NCBI GenBank assembly: GCA_013396655.1 | Contig: WBMV01001023.1 | Coordinates: 164,842-228,841 of the forward strand | DNA: 64,000 nucleotides | From: Campylorhamphus procurvoides | Lineage: Eukaryota > Chordata > Aves > Passeriformes > Dendrocolaptidae | Direction: 5' to 3' | The notes under the pieces: model-generated | Told to the model about the DNA's origin: nothing | The model's database searches: none | What the model saw: the letters and a program-made list of their open reading frames with translations, nothing else | Position numbers and translations under genes: made by a program | Shown: in pieces, positions 45,541 to 57,187 of the stretch | Position numbering within the stretch: the first letter of the stretch is position 1 | Layout of the letters: every line of letters begins with the position of its first letter

Positions 45541-48100
45541 GTATTGTGTTTAAAACACCGAAGTGACTTTCGGGAAGATCTGTGTAGGGTGTGAGAGAGG
45601 ATTTGGTGTAAAAAAAATGAGGGTAGAACAGAAAAGAATATCTTTTGTGTGTGGTGAACATCCATGAAGTGTTTGGCTTGGATAACTTGGAGTCAGTAAT
45701 TGTACTGGTACTTTAGGGACAGAAAGGGGTTTGACTTTACATCCACTGTCAGCAGTCTTTCTAAGTGGCTTCTTTTGTAAACTATTAGAAAATACCTTCA
45801 AATTGCAATGTTTTATAAACAAGTTTTCTGTGTTACTACAACACACCACCACTGGATTATTTTGCTGGCAGCATCTTTCCTTTGTGTATCTTCTTGTTTT
45901 CATAGGCTGTCCTAGATATAACATATTTTGAAGAAAATCAGCTCGTGGATGAAGATTTTCCAGAAGAATCTTCCTTGCAAAAACTTAAAGAACTTATCTG
46001 TATTCTTTCAGAACCAGAAGATATAGTGAGGGAATGCAACGTAAATGAAGAAGTGAGTATTAACATTGTTGAGACAGAGGGTTAATTCACTTTTTTAAAA
46101 ATAAAAAATCTGAAACAGGATAGTAGTGTTTGTATTTTTGATGGACAGAGTTGAAGGTGTTTTGAAACATTTTCAAATCTTACTCGTATTTAAATACTGG
46201 TACCTGAAAATACTGTTTCAAATAACTCATTACGTGCTCAGAATTTCTTTTGACAATATTTCACAATTGCACAGGATGTTAATGATAATTCCATTTAGCA
46301 TTTTGCAGTATTAGGTTAGTCTTGTGTCTCTGAGTGTTGCTGTCAAGTACAGTCTCTAAAGTAAGAGACTTATACACTGTTGGTGTTTGTGACTGTGTTT
46401 ACGACTAGTTGAGATGGTTTACTTCTGTATTAGCCCAATTTGTTGGGTCTTATTTCAGCCCATTAACATCCTTGGCGCAGAATTGTTGGAATGTCTTTAC
46501 TGGAGAAAAGGAGCCCTGCTTTACATGTACTGTCACACAGCAAAAGAAAGGAGTGAATGGCTACGAGAAAACATTGCCACGTTTAAAAAGGTAAAGGAAA
46601 TTAAAATGTTCTGTGAATGAGCTTGTGAATCCAGCTTTAAAGTTTGACTCTTCGCTTTTAAAATAAAGCTGCCTCTTTTATTTTTTTTAAATAATATGGT
46701 TTGGGGGCACTCATAGCAAGAAATATTTCTACCTATCATTAATTTAACCAGAACTTATTTTTTCCTCATTTTTAACTGTACTCAGTGTCTTAATGATGGA
46801 GTTCATTACTTGATGAAGATGCTTAGCTTTAGATGCCCTCTTCAGCTGAATCAGGATGTCTCATTTCAAGATAAAGACACAGCTAGATTACTCAGTGAAG
46901 GTAACGAAACACAAAAAACCCTCAAAAACCCCCATAACCCACTCCTCTTAATAACTGCTCCACCTTATGAAGTGCTTTTTTGTGTGTTTTGTTCTTGGAC
47001 TGAATTTGTATTTAAAACTTGTCCCTTTCTAGAACAAGAAGGTATTAATGAGGCAAATAAGCAGGCAGTAGTATTCTCCCCCTTCTTTTTTGACTTGTGG
47101 ATTTTAGGAAGTTGCAGTGCTCATTTTGCCTGTGTTTTTGAGTGCACTGGACAAAGGTGAACTGAGGCAATGGGTGTTTTATGCACAGCTTGTGTATTTT
47201 CTAACCATTCAGTTGGCAATTGACAGTTGTTTAAGACACCAATACGACTGCAGAGGGTGCTAGATGTTCACATATTGGTCTGCCCGTTGAGGTCTGGAAC
47301 ACAAGTACAAAGAATTAAGGCCTTCACAGAGGTGAAAACTACATGCAGAATTGGTCAGATTTGGCAAATTCTCTCTCACCACTTTATGTAGCTTTATTTA
47401 AGTTGTATTACTATGCAGCAATCTATGGGCTTGAATTTTAGGCATGAATTACGGCAGGCACAAAAATACTCCAGTGCCAATATACACAGTTGTGCCTGTG
47501 CTTAATGGACTGTTTAGAAATACTGAAATTCTCAAAGAGAAATAGCCAAACAAAATTATCACAGTAATACTTATACAGCAATCTTAAAGATTTTAGCATT
47601 ATGGAAGGCCAAAACGGACGGAGTAGTGAGCACAGTCTTGATACAGGTTCTCTGGGTATTGTCAGTCATGATTAACATTTGGGTTTTTTTGGTGTATGTG
47701 TTTTAACGGGCTTATAGGGTCACTTTGGACTTGTTTTACCAGTGTTACTGAAAAAAAGAAAGTCAGCAAGCTGTGTACTTGCTTAGAACAAATCTAAATT
47801 ATTTTTGCAGGTATATTTAGTGACACTCACATACTGGCAATGATGTACAGTGGAGAAATGTGCTACTGGGGACTGAAACACTGTGGAGACGGGAAGCAGG
47901 AAAGCCTTGAGTCAGTAGACCCTGTGTCTAACAGTGACGTGGGCAGCAGATCACAGAGCACATCGCTGGACTTCCTAGAAACAGGGAAAAACATGTTAAC
48001 AAAGTACGTGGCTGTATGTGAGGGACCTTTAAAAGGCCAAGGGTGGAACACAACAACCGCAAAACAAATGCTGTGTGACCTTGTGAAATCCCAGAGCTAA
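45440..48100 (+). CDS. RIMOC1: RIMOC1 (C5orf51), RAB7A-interacting MON1-CCZ1 complex subunit
   Basis: Known in mammals as a RAB7A- and MON1-CCZ1-binding protein that stabilises RAB7A and supports mitophagy. Exons 45440-45540, 45906-46052, 46459-46590, 46786-46900 and 47811-48100 (stop TAA) have AG/GT borders and compatible phases. They give about 260 residues, against roughly 294 in human. Conserved blocks include TYFEENQLVDEDFPEES, GAELLECLYWRKGALLYMYC, IFSDTHILAMMYSGEMCYWG and KYVAVCEGPLKGQGWNTTTA. No signal peptide or membrane segment is visible. Exon 1 (about 30 codons) is missing; it must end in phase 1. FBXO4 follows 348 bp downstream on the same strand. Confidence 0.95.
45906..46052 (+). 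CDS. RIMOC1: RIMOC1 exon 3
   Basis: 147 nt, acceptor TTCATAG, donor GTGAGT. It encodes AVLDITYFEENQLVDEDFPE, ESSLQKLKELICILSEPEDI and VRECNVNEE: an acidic, helix-prone block strongly conserved in the family. Confidence 0.95.
46459..46590 (+). CDS. RIMOC1: RIMOC1 exon 4
   Basis: 132 nt, 44 whole codons, acceptor TATTTCAG, donor GTAAAG. It encodes PINILGAELLECLYWRKGAL, LYMYCHTAKERSEWLRENIA and TFKK. Confidence 0.95.
46786..46900 (+). CDS. RIMOC1: RIMOC1 exon 5
   Basis: 115 nt, acceptor TACTCAG, donor GTAACG. It encodes CLNDGVHYLMKMLSFRCPLQ and LNQDVSFQDKDTARLLSE, ending in phase 1. Confidence 0.94.
47811..48100 (+). CDS. RIMOC1: RIMOC1 exon 6 (terminal)
   Basis: Acceptor TTTTTGCAG; runs to TAA at 48098-48100. 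It encodes GIFSDTHILAMMYSGEMCYW, a serine-rich linker (VSNSDVGSRSQSTS) and the conserved C-terminus KYVAVCEGPLKGQGWNTTTA. Confidence 0.95.
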
Positions 48101-48235
48101 GACCCGCCCGCTTTCCCTGTGCCGGAAGAAAACCTCTGCCCTCAGAGCACAGTTCTGACTCTGCTTCAGTGTTTGACTTCGTCGTTCCTTTTTTTTTTAA
48201 TTATTTTTTAAATCAAACTGTATATTTTTTTTGCA

Positions 48236-48241
48236 ATTAAA
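48236..48241 (+). terminator. RIMOC1: RIMOC1 candidate poly(A) signal
   Basis: ATTAAA, the commonest variant signal, about 136 bp past the stop codon and following a T-rich 3' UTR. A genomic A-run follows, which could also cause internal priming in cDNA. Confidence 0.55.
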
Positions 48242-48369
48242 AAAAAAAAAACAACCAAACTACACACAAGCTGAGAGAGCTCCCGGAACACGGGCACAAA
48301 GTATTTCCAGTGGGAAAAAAAAAAAAAAAGAGGGCGGAAAAAAACCCCAACAAAAATAACCCCACCCAA

Positions 48370-48640
48370 GAGGCAGGATGGCTGTGAGCCCCGCACGGCG
48401 CCAAAGGTCCGCGGCGCCGGCGCTCTGAGCAGCGGGGGCGGTGGCGTGATGGCAGCAGAGGAGCAAGGAGGAGGAGGAGGAGGAGGCTTGGAGGCTGCTG
48501 TAAGGGGTGGGCTACGTGTCCTCCGGGAGCGCTGGATGCGAGGGACACGCGAACGCGGCGGCANAGGCGAGCGCCCTGCAGATGCTGCCGGTGAGTTGGG
48601 CTCGGGAGGGTGTGGGGGGGACCACGGAATTCCCGAGCCC
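48370..48640 (+). promoter_or_regulatory. FBXO4: FBXO4 CpG-rich promoter and 5' UTR
   Basis: CpG-dense, TATA-less sequence (GCACGGCGCCAAAGG, GCGGCGCCGGCGCTC) immediately before the FBXO4 start codon and spanning exon 1. It lies only about 130-200 bp past the RIMOC1 poly(A) signal, so FBXO4 has very little private upstream DNA. Confidence 0.7.
48449..48590 (+). CDS. FBXO4: FBXO4 exon 1 (frame disturbed by an N)
   Basis: ATG at 48449, donor GTGAGT. It encodes MAAEEQ, a glycine run from a (GGA)6GGC repeat (48467-48487), LEAAVRGGLRVLRERWM and, past the N, SALQMLP. The exon is 142 nt but exon 2 must be entered in phase 0, so 141 is expected. Dropping the N at 48564 restores the frame. Confidence 0.85.
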
Positions 48641-51600
48641 TTAAACAGCCTCTCTGCGTGGTTTTCAGGTCGACGTGCAGCTGAGCATCATGTCCTTCCT
48701 CTCGCCCCAAGATCTGTGCCGCTTGGGAAGCGCGAGTAGTTACTGGAGGGCGGCTGTGCGGGACCCCTTGTTGTGGAGGTATTTTTTCCTGAGGGATCTC
48801 CCCCTCTGGACGTCTGTTGATTGGAAATCACTCCCTGACGTGGAGGTTTTTAATAAGGCGTTTTCAGAGGCCAGCGATAATGCACTATATGATTACATGG
48901 AAGTGTAAGTATCTTCATGTTCTCTTACACGACTTTCAAGTCACTCTTCAGCGGTAACATTGAGCCCACAGGCTTCATATTTACAGTAATGAAGCTCTGC
49001 TGTAACCTGTTTAAATTTTGATCTGTACCAATTCCATTGTTTAATTCGGAAATACAGTTTCCTGTTCAATGGTCTAGCCTGCTCTTTCTATTTGGAACTC
49101 GACAGGAATGTAAAACATTGTAAAAAAAAAGACAGCTAATGTTATAAAAGTAAAGCTTTTTGTAAACTCCATGTCTTCTATGCCACAGAAATACAGTAAT
49201 CTCAAAAGCTCTGCATACTATTGATCTTGATAAAGTGTTCTTTGCTCTCAGTACAAGTGATTAATAAAAGCACTACGAAGTTTTCAAACTACAGGAAGTG
49301 GAATGAATTTTTTTTCATCTTACATGGGAGACCTAATAGTAAAGGATTTTTGAATGTGCACAAAAGAGCAAGTAGCATTGCTCTAGCTCTGATTGACAAA
49401 AGCTGTAAAAGACTGGTTTCAACTCGTACAGTTGAAATCATAGCAACACTCACTATGTGTTTGGATGACTGAGAAGAAAAACAAGCAGATGATTTTGTGT
49501 TTGGTTTCTTTTTTAAACTTCGTTCAATTCCCTTAATTAACTTGCGGTAGTGGTTTGTGGGTTTGTTTGGATTTTTTTATTTATTTGCAGTTAAATTTTC
49601 CAAAGCTGATGCTTAACATGTTTTTTCATGTTAAGTGCACTAACTTCTGCAAGCTCTGTGCCCTTCAGCCCCACTTTCCAGACAGGAATGACGCACTGAG
49701 AATTTGAAGTGCAAAACATATACTGATTTTGATATTGGTCTGAGTGCTTCAGAGAATCGAAAACATCTGTCACAGATTCCCATTGTGTCTGTGTGTACTG
49801 AGGGATTCTGCTGATCTCAGCTGAAGGATCTCAGTGCTGGTGTAGAGGAGCACATATCTGATGTTTCCTTAAAGAGGTTTGTCCAGCAGCATCCTACCAT
49901 GACTACAGAAGCAAAGTGAACCTGCTGCTCTAGAATGTGTCTTGACTTACTCTTTCCCTTGATTACCAAATTCTTTTCATGGCTTCTCGCTTCTGCACCA
50001 GAGGAGCACATAAGCTTGGAAACAATATTTGTCTCCTATCACAGCATGAATGCCCTGTACTACCTGCAGGGAACATGGTCCATTTCAGGTGGTTATGTGT
50101 TTCAAACATGACAGCAGGCTAATTAAGGTCTGAAATGCACTCACCAGTCTCATTTTTTAAAAATTTTATTCTTTTATGTGACTCATCTGCTTTGATGTTA
50201 TTTTACCTATATTGTGTTTAGTGAGGGTAGGGGAATTTATAATTTTATTTCATCTAATTTTTTTAAAAAATAAACTGAAAAATTTAGAGATAGAAGGGTT
50301 CTAATGTCCTAAAAAGTCAGTGGACTTAAGAACTGATGCCTTTGTCTGCTTTGTACTGGTATTTGAAACCATCAGTTTGAAACTCTTACTGTTTTTGACT
50401 TATGCTTTGGAGTTGTACCAGTAGTAAGGCATGGGACGTATGGGACCTAAGTCAATTTATGTTGTTTGATTAATACCTCTTTTATATTTTAATTTCTAGT
50501 TGCATCTGTTTTACACAGATACAAAAAATGCTGCCCTCAGGGTAGAAGAAGCTCGAAACCAAGCCGACCCCGGTATGGGGCTGTGACTTCCTTTTTGCAA
50601 TCACTGGTCACTCAGGCAGAACCTCGTTTTGCCATGTTTGGGCCAGGCTTGGAAGAGCTGGACGACTCTTTAGTGCTAAAGATGATGACCTGCCCAGAAA
50701 TTCTGCTAGTAGCTGGCCTACCTCAAAGACAAATTCATGGTAATGATGCTTTTGGCATTTATATTTTATAAACAGATATAACACAAAAAAATGTGGGTGG
50801 AGAAGCGGAGAAAAGGGGTGCTTTTTTTGTCCCCTTGAAACTCAGTAGCATTTGGTAAAAACAAACCATTTTCTTTCTTTTATTCATTCAGAAGATAAAT
50901 GCAGTGAATATTTGGGGCAAACTAATAGCTGCAGTGAATTTATGTCTCAATTTGCATGATGTCAGAAGGATCATTTTGGTCCTTATTTTCATCCAAAATT
51001 CCACTTTACAGCTGCTGTTGTAGTGGATAAATGCAGACAGAATTTGTTTAGGTACTACTTGCAGTAAGTGGCTAAAAAACACACCTGTGTTTTTATACAA
51101 AAATTCAAGATTGATCCTTTATATGATTATATGAAACGGTATAAATTTCATTTAGAAGAGTTAGAAGAGCAGGTGAAGGGGGTTTTTTATGTTTAGAAGA
51201 ATAGCTTTGAACATCTAATTTCACTTGAAACCAGAGACAAAAATGTATCGCTTTTGAACTAATGTTTATTTCAGCACGTGAGAAAGAACTAGAATAATGA
51301 AATTGTATTTACAGGAAGTGTGAAAATTATATATTTTTTTATTATTATTTTTCTTCTGTGTCCTATTCAATGCAGCTTGTCTTAAACAGATTAGAGGCTT
51401 TGCTATATAAATTTCAGCTAGTAAACTCAAATCTGCCCCCTTTGTGGTTTTGGTTTCTAGGGTCAAGTCTAATTATCAGAAATACAGGAATGCATCGTTA
51501 TTTTCTTTTAATATAATTTAATTGATTTTCATGGAATTAATAGTCTGACCAATTAGAGCTTTATAAAATTTAATTGTAAAGTAGTAAATCAGCTACCCCT

Positions 51601-54562
51601 AGCAGCAGCATCTAGGCTTGAATATGTCCTTCTTATAGCACCACTGGAGTTTTCAGACTACCACTTAATTCTGTTTCATAGTCATAGCCAGATAGTTGTA
51701 ACTGCATATATTCATTTTCCCCCTGTAGGAATTGGATCAGGAGTCAGTTTTCAGTTGAATAACAATCAAAAATTCAATATTCTGACATTGTATTCTACCA
51801 CCAGGTAAGATAAGATTTGTAATAAAAAGTACAATTTCTTATTTATGTCATACTTTCCTCATATTTTTGTCATGTGGCTTTTACATGCACGTTCACATGC
51901 AAGGATATTTTCTATAAATTGAAGTTTCAAGGCATGTCTTTGCTTTTCCTTTCTTTTTTCAACCGCTAAGTTTTCACATGGAAGTAAATAAACCTTTTCC
52001 AAGCCTCTTACATACCAAATGCGTATGACAGGTACAATACAGGTGCTTTTTGTCCCTCTTGAAATCTTAGTTGATTCCCTTTTGAAACACTATATAAGCT
52101 TGTCTTGCTAATATATGTATGCTAGGAAAGAAGGGCAGGAGGGAGCAGGGAGCAACAAAACTGTCTTGCTGGCTCAGACCATTTTCCTGTCCTTTTCCTG
52201 TGCCACCTCAACTCTCAAGACTTGAGTTTTTGCTTTCTTGATTAACCTGACCGCTGAATATTGAAATATCTTTCAGTGCAGAAAGGAAGAGAGCAAGGGC
52301 AGAGCAAGCTGTTGCTGTGAATAAGATGTTTTACCAAGAGAACAGCACAGAAGGGGACCAGCAAGCTGTGCACTACGGTGTCATTGCTCAAGTGAAGAAA
52401 GTGTGCGAAGTAGTTGATGGATTCATTTATGTTGCTAATGCAGAAGCTCATAAGCGTAAGTGGTTTCTCTTTTTTCATTCATATTTTGGGAATTATTCAA
52501 ATATTATAGAAATTACAGAGAATATGCAATACATCATAATCCATGTCCTCATCCTTTCAAAATTTGCTTTATTAGTGCTATTTCTTCATGGCTTATCCTG
52601 TTGAAGAGGTCTCCTATCCTAGACACTCTCTCACCAACCTTTCAGGGGTTATGGCCCCTTCTATTGTCCATGGCACATACTGATACGGTTGCTCTCTGAA
52701 TTACATGTTGGAAATAATCTGGATTTAAAACCAACACAAATTGAAAACCTTGTGTGTGTGTAGGAGAAGCCTGAAATCCATTGTAGTATAATAGTCTGGA
52801 AACAGAAGCTTCACGAGGAAAACTTCAGTAAAAGATGCAGTTTGTCTAAATCAGGATAGTCCTGTAAGAGGATAATCCAAATAACTATTGTGATTGTCTT
52901 TATGTTCATCAAGTTTAAGTGGAGAGTAAGGACTAGTTCAGAAAAGAAGTGGGTAAAAAGAAATGTGAGGGGATGTACTAAGGAGAAAAGTACATTCAGG
53001 AGGGAAGAGCTGCTGACTGTACAGTATGTGAATATTTCTGGCTGGCTTGTTGCAGTTTTGATCTCTGTAAGGTACTCAGAAAGCACTGACATTAAGGACT
53101 GAAATAGGCTGCCTGTAGAATCTTTAAATAATATCTAAACGTGACACCAATGTCTGTGTGAGATGAGTGCAGGTCAGTCAGTATCTTAATAAGCAGAACT
53201 GGATCATTTGGCCCTTCCAACCCTCTGTTTTGTCACCTCTGAAATAAAATAAGACAAACCACAAAACACCTCCTTGGATTTGCATGTATTTAAGACTCGT
53301 GTGTTAAAAATTGTTTCTTAGAGCATGATCGTCAGGAGGAACTGGCTCGTATTTCGGCAATGATTGATCCAGCCCTTGGGCGTCCGAACAGACCTCTGCT
53401 AGTTTTGTCCTGTGTGTCTCACGTGGGTGTGGAAAGAATTCCATGTGTTTACATGGCACATCAGTTGCAACTAAATCTGCTACTTCAGCCCTGGATGGTA
53501 CTTGCTTTTATTTTCTGTTTCTCTGTGGTTTATATTTAACTTAGGCTTTCAGGTTCTTGAACCACACCTACTTAGGTAAGTGTGCAGCTTTCAACACTAA
53601 TGCATGAGCTCTCCACTTCAGTGAAGGATTTAGTTCCTCTGGTTCTCCGAGCTGAATCGTTAGCCTGTCTGAGCACAGGGAGCTAAGTGGCTTGCCCAGG
53701 AACACACAAGAGACTTCAGATGGAGCCAGAATGTAAGGAAGGACAAATGCTGGTCTTGAAGGGAGTATGAAGCTTCAGTTAATCCAAATTACTTCAGTCA
53801 TAGCCCAAGGCCTTGGACACAAGAATTTTGGGCCATTTTTAGAAGACTGTCCCTTGCTTGACATGATGTCTTGAGTTTTTGACAGATCAGGTTTTTTACC
53901 TGCATGTGAGGTCCTGAACCTGTTCCTTTATGCTTGGCAAACGCAGTATAAATCAGCCTGGTTCAGCCCCACATAATTAATTTTGTTGTGTAGCTGAAGA
54001 ATAATAAAACCAGAAAAAAACAAAATTCTGATTTGAGGGAATTCTTTTGTTTTCATAAGGAAAATGTTCACAGGCTTTTTAAAAAACATGCCATTTATAA
54101 TAGATACTTGATAAAATGTTACAAAATCTGAATATTAATGCCATCTGTAGCAGAATTTTTGCTTTAAGAGGACAATTTTCAAGTAGATTGTTACCTGTAA
54201 AGAAAGTACAATGTTCCAGAATAGCTGATGGATTAAGAAAAAAATGCACATTGGAACTAGGAGTGAAAGCTTTTCTGATGGGTCTTAATGTTGGGTTTTT
54301 GTATTCTTTCTCTTACAAAGCCTTTTTCGTCTAAGGGACCTTTACACCAGTGATAAAAATTTAAATTTGTTATGAGTGTTTCTGATTTCATGGATGGACA
54401 TGGAGTGATGTTAAAATACTGTTAGAAACTGTTACCTTTAGTACATCAGCTTTTTTTATTTTATTTTCACAGATGCAGGACACTGTAGCTGCAACTTTAG
54501 ATGGATTGCTAAATGGAATTGAGTGGCTCTTGGAAGAAGCAAATTGTAAAAATGCACAGTGA
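48449..54562 (+). CDS. FBXO4: FBXO4, F-box only protein 4
   Basis: Substrate receptor of an SCF (SKP1-CUL1-F-box) ubiquitin ligase; reported mammalian targets are TERF1 and, with debate, cyclin D1. Seven exons: 48449-48590, 48669-48904, 50519-50739, 51729-51804, 52277-52455, 53322-53497 and 54473-54562. Without one ambiguous base in exon 1 they encode about 372 residues (387 in human). The F-box lies at about residues 47-95 (LPVDVQLSIMSFLSP, LCRLGSASSYWRAAVRDPLL). The C-terminal substrate-binding domain follows (EPRFAMFGPGLEELDDSL, VCEVVDGFIYVANAEAHK, RPLLVLSCVS). The N-terminus is a short poly-Gly stretch, unlike the longer mammalian leader. The N at 48564 breaks the frame as assembled. Confidence 0.95.
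48669..48904 (+). CDS. FBXO4: FBXO4 exon 2 (F-box)
   Basis: 236 nt, acceptor GTTTTCAG, donor GTAAGT. Holds nearly the whole F-box: VDVQLSIMSFLSPQDLCRLG, SASSYWRAAVRDPLLWRYFF and LRDLPLWTSVDWKSLPDVEV. Confidence 0.95.
50519..50739 (+). CDS. FBXO4: FBXO4 exon 3
   Basis: 221 nt, acceptor TTACACAG, donor GTAATG. It encodes YKKCCPQGRRSSKPSRPRYG, AVTSFLQSLVTQAEPRFAMF and GPGLEELDDSLVLKMMTCPE up to AGLPQRQIH. Confidence 0.95.
51729..51804 (+). CDS. FBXO4: FBXO4 exon 4
   Basis: 76 nt, acceptor CCCTGTAG, donor GTAAGA. It encodes GIGSGVSFQLNNNQKFNILT and LYSTTR, matching the mammalian GIGSGVNFQLNNQ block. Confidence 0.94.
52277..52455 (+). CDS. FBXO4: FBXO4 exon 5
   Basis: 179 nt, acceptor CTTTCAG, donor GTAAGT. 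It encodes AERKRARAEQAVAVNKMFYQ, a variable acidic linker and VKKVCEVVDGFIYVANAEAH. Confidence 0.95.
53322..53497 (+). CDS. FBXO4: FBXO4 exon 6
   Basis: 176 nt, acceptor TTTCTTAG, donor GTACTT. It encodes QHDRQEELARISAMIDPALG, RPNRPLLVLSCVSHVGVERI and PCVYMAHQLQLNLLLQPWM. Confidence 0.94.
53655..53745 (+). mobile_element. MIR-like ancient SINE relic
   Basis: GCACAGGGAGCTAAGTGGCT, TGCCCAGGAACACACAAGAG and AGATGGAGCCAGAATGTAA follow the MIR core order (GAGGTTAAGTGACTTGCCC, AAGGTCACACAGC, GGCAGAGCCAGGAT). Confidence 0.45.
54473..54562 (+). CDS. FBXO4: FBXO4 exon 7 (terminal)
   Basis: Acceptor TTTTCACAG; TGA at 54560-54562. It encodes MQDTVAATLDGLLNGIEWLL and EEANCKNAQ, matching the mammalian LNGIEWILEE terminus. 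Confidence 0.94.
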   Translation: MQDTVAATLDGLLNGIEWLLEEANCKNAQ

Positions 54563-55225
54563 TGGAATTGTGCATTGCTGTACTGTATAAACCCTTTGGT
54601 GTTTTGCATTTCAGTTGAAGTGAGTCTTGTGCTTCCTGCCTGAGTGCTGCCAGAAGGAAAATTTAAAAAACAAAACTGCATATATTTCACTGTACATATA
54701 TAAAGAATTAACATTCTTTCAGCTGTAGTCCTGAATCAAAGGACAAGTAGGATTGCCTGGATTTCAGCAGCTATAAAGAAGTGCTTTGGGGCAGGCGGAA
54801 GGTCTCGGTGTTTTGTTTGTTTTCTTTTTTTCAACCAAGGACCTTTAAAATATACAAGCTTCTCAGTATATCTGATTGTCTACTCTCATCTGTAAATACA
54901 TGTAACACTACGTTGGTTTATCAGCACAGTGAAGATCTTGACAGAGACACTTCCCAACCAAAGAAGACATGCTGTACCAAAGTAGGTTGACAGAAAGACA
55001 GTAAATTCCCGGGTTTTTTTTCCAGAAACAATGCCTAGACCAAAAAATTCTTAGAAGCAAACAGCGGTGTATGAATTGTTGTGTCTTATTTGTGATCTTG
55101 TTTATAAACCAGCCACAACAGACTTCAGCATCTTCTGCTTTCTGTTGAAATTATTAGTTTGGACTGGACATGGACCTCTGATGTCATGACCAAATGTTAA
55201 ATAAAATCATTAGTACTTCAGGACT
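54563..55225 (+). other. FBXO4: FBXO4 3' UTR
   Basis: Sequence between the stop codon and the first strong AATAAA. AT-rich, with no other feature recognised. The true 3' end may be further downstream, since 55226-56000 is similarly unique and AT-rich. Confidence 0.6.
55200..55205 (+). terminator. FBXO4: FBXO4 candidate poly(A) signal
   Basis: Canonical AATAAA about 640 bp past the FBXO4 stop codon. It is the first clear signal in the 3' UTR. Confidence 0.6.
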
Positions 55226-57187
55226 TTATTGAATGCATAAACTATCAGTTACTGAAATAACTGTGGCCATTTGCAAGTGTGAATTGTACCTGTCTTGAAA
55301 TTTTCTACAGAGTTGCAGATACTTTTATAAAAAGGGAAGCAGCATTTTAAAGCTGGAATTGCATTTTTCATATAGATGTCATTTGGATAGTCATAGTCCA
55401 CCTTTTTAATGTTTTTATTATTGGATGAATGCTCAGAAACTTTCTTTGGATTTTTTTGCCTGTGAATTTATTTGATTTATCTGTGCCTCTTACTTGCTTT
55501 GCTCTCTTCATGGAAATTCAGCAGTCTCACAACTTTTCCTTGGAACCTAGATAGATGATTGCATGGTGCACGTACAGCTGTAACTGCCCTTGGTCTGGGA
55601 TATTGTGAGTGAATGCTCAACACAGCTATGTCAGAAAAACCTCATTTGAGAAAATGTTGGGTTTTCTTAATGAACTAGAAAGTGGTTTTGTTGTTTTTTT
55701 GTTGGTTGGTTGTTTTGGTTTTCTTTGAAAATCTTTATACACAATTAATTCAGCTTTGTAGAGATATTTTTGTATGCCTCCTAATGAGGACATAGGGGGC
55801 TTTCAAGGGAAAAGCCATAGGAAGATATATTGTGAAAATTCTGTGGTTTATCCCTCTTCTTTTTTAATAGCGTTATGTGTGTTTTGCCCTTCAAAATAGA
55901 GCAGACACTAGATTCATGAGTATTTGAGGTAAAATTTCATGCTTAGTGACTGGGTGTATGTGATTTTTGTGCTAGTTATAACAATTTCATAATGATCTCT
56001 GTATAGAGGGTTGAATGCAGCAACGTGATGCTATGTTAGCTACAAATATGGGGGGTTCTATGCAAGATCTTCAAAAGGAATAAATTATGTTTCAAATAAT
56101 TATATTTACAGTTTTTCTATGTGTGTTAAGCCCCCCACATGTGTGTACGCATGTGCACACACACTGCAATCACACTGTCACAACAAATTATCATTATCAC
56201 CATAACAAACAGTTATTTTTTGTTGCCTGTTCAGTTAACAGCTGTTCACTCACTGTTGTTTCAAAAGGTCAGGATAATGGAGGGTATATAATTTTTCTTA
56301 ATCTAAAGAACATCAGTTACATTAAAGATGGGATGACTTTGGGAATTACAAGTTTCAAGGGTGCAGGCTAGAAAACAAACAGTGGGAGTTGAGAAGTCGA
56401 TGCAGTCACAGAGCTCCATGATTGAGTGCTGTGGTGGATCAATACAGGCAATTATGGCAAAGGGCATAGGAACACTGCCTGGACAGTGTGAGTGGGTGGT
56501 GCGGATCAGCAGCGCCACCCTGCAGGGCACGCTGAGCCACAGCTCTCCTCTGAAGCTGACTGGAGCCTCTGTGACCACCCAGGGCTGCTCCATCATCATA
56601 ACCCACGAGAAACCTCACAAGTGAGAGTGCTGTTCTGCCAGCCTGGCCGGTGCAACCATGCACTGCTCTAGAGTGCCTCTAGTGTGTCTTTCATGCCATT
56701 AGCACTGGTGGTTTTGGATAAATTACTTTTCTGAAGTACAAGAAGGGAGAAGATTTAAAGCAATGTCCCTACCTTTAGTTCATATGAAAGCAAACTTGGT
56801 TAAAATGAGGTGAAAGCAAAAGCTTAAAGTTGATCCGCATGTGTGCTGTACACAAAATTCTGTGGGATAAATCATTTTAAATTTTGTCTTGAATCTGAAT
56901 CAAAATGATTTAAGTAAATTAGTTACCTGGCAATCCTCTTTTAAGAATATAACCTTTACTTATCACACATCTAGACCCTGGACAGTATAGCATAAGGATA
57001 CATTGACACAGCTGAACATTAAGTTTCTTTTAAAAAGCACAAGCTATTGACAAGAAAATATATGCAAATTAAGTAACAAAATAAAATAATCTTATGTGTT
57101 TTTTTACAAAATTAGAGATGCAAAATATTAATCTGAAACAAAAGGGGCAACTCTGAATATAATCAGTATGTGGTTGAATTATGCACT
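55226..57187. other. FBXO4 downstream region, no firm gene
   Basis: AT-rich. Contains a G/T tract at about 55686-55728, an alternating CA/TG stretch at 56135-56175 and a GC-richer open stretch on the plus strand at 56361-56621, discussed as a finding. Confidence 0.5.

Larger units (their letters stand above)
48905..54472. other. FBXO4: FBXO4 introns
   Basis: Introns 2-6 hold AT-rich unique sequence, a T-rich run near 51330 and one MIR-like relic (53655-53745). No nested gene or CR1 was recognised. Confidence 0.6.

Noticed and set aside
45003..45661. Long minus-strand open frames over the RIMOC1 5' region
   Set aside because: Shadows of GC-rich DNA and NNN; the real signal is RIMOC1 on the plus strand, with exon 2 and its acceptor.
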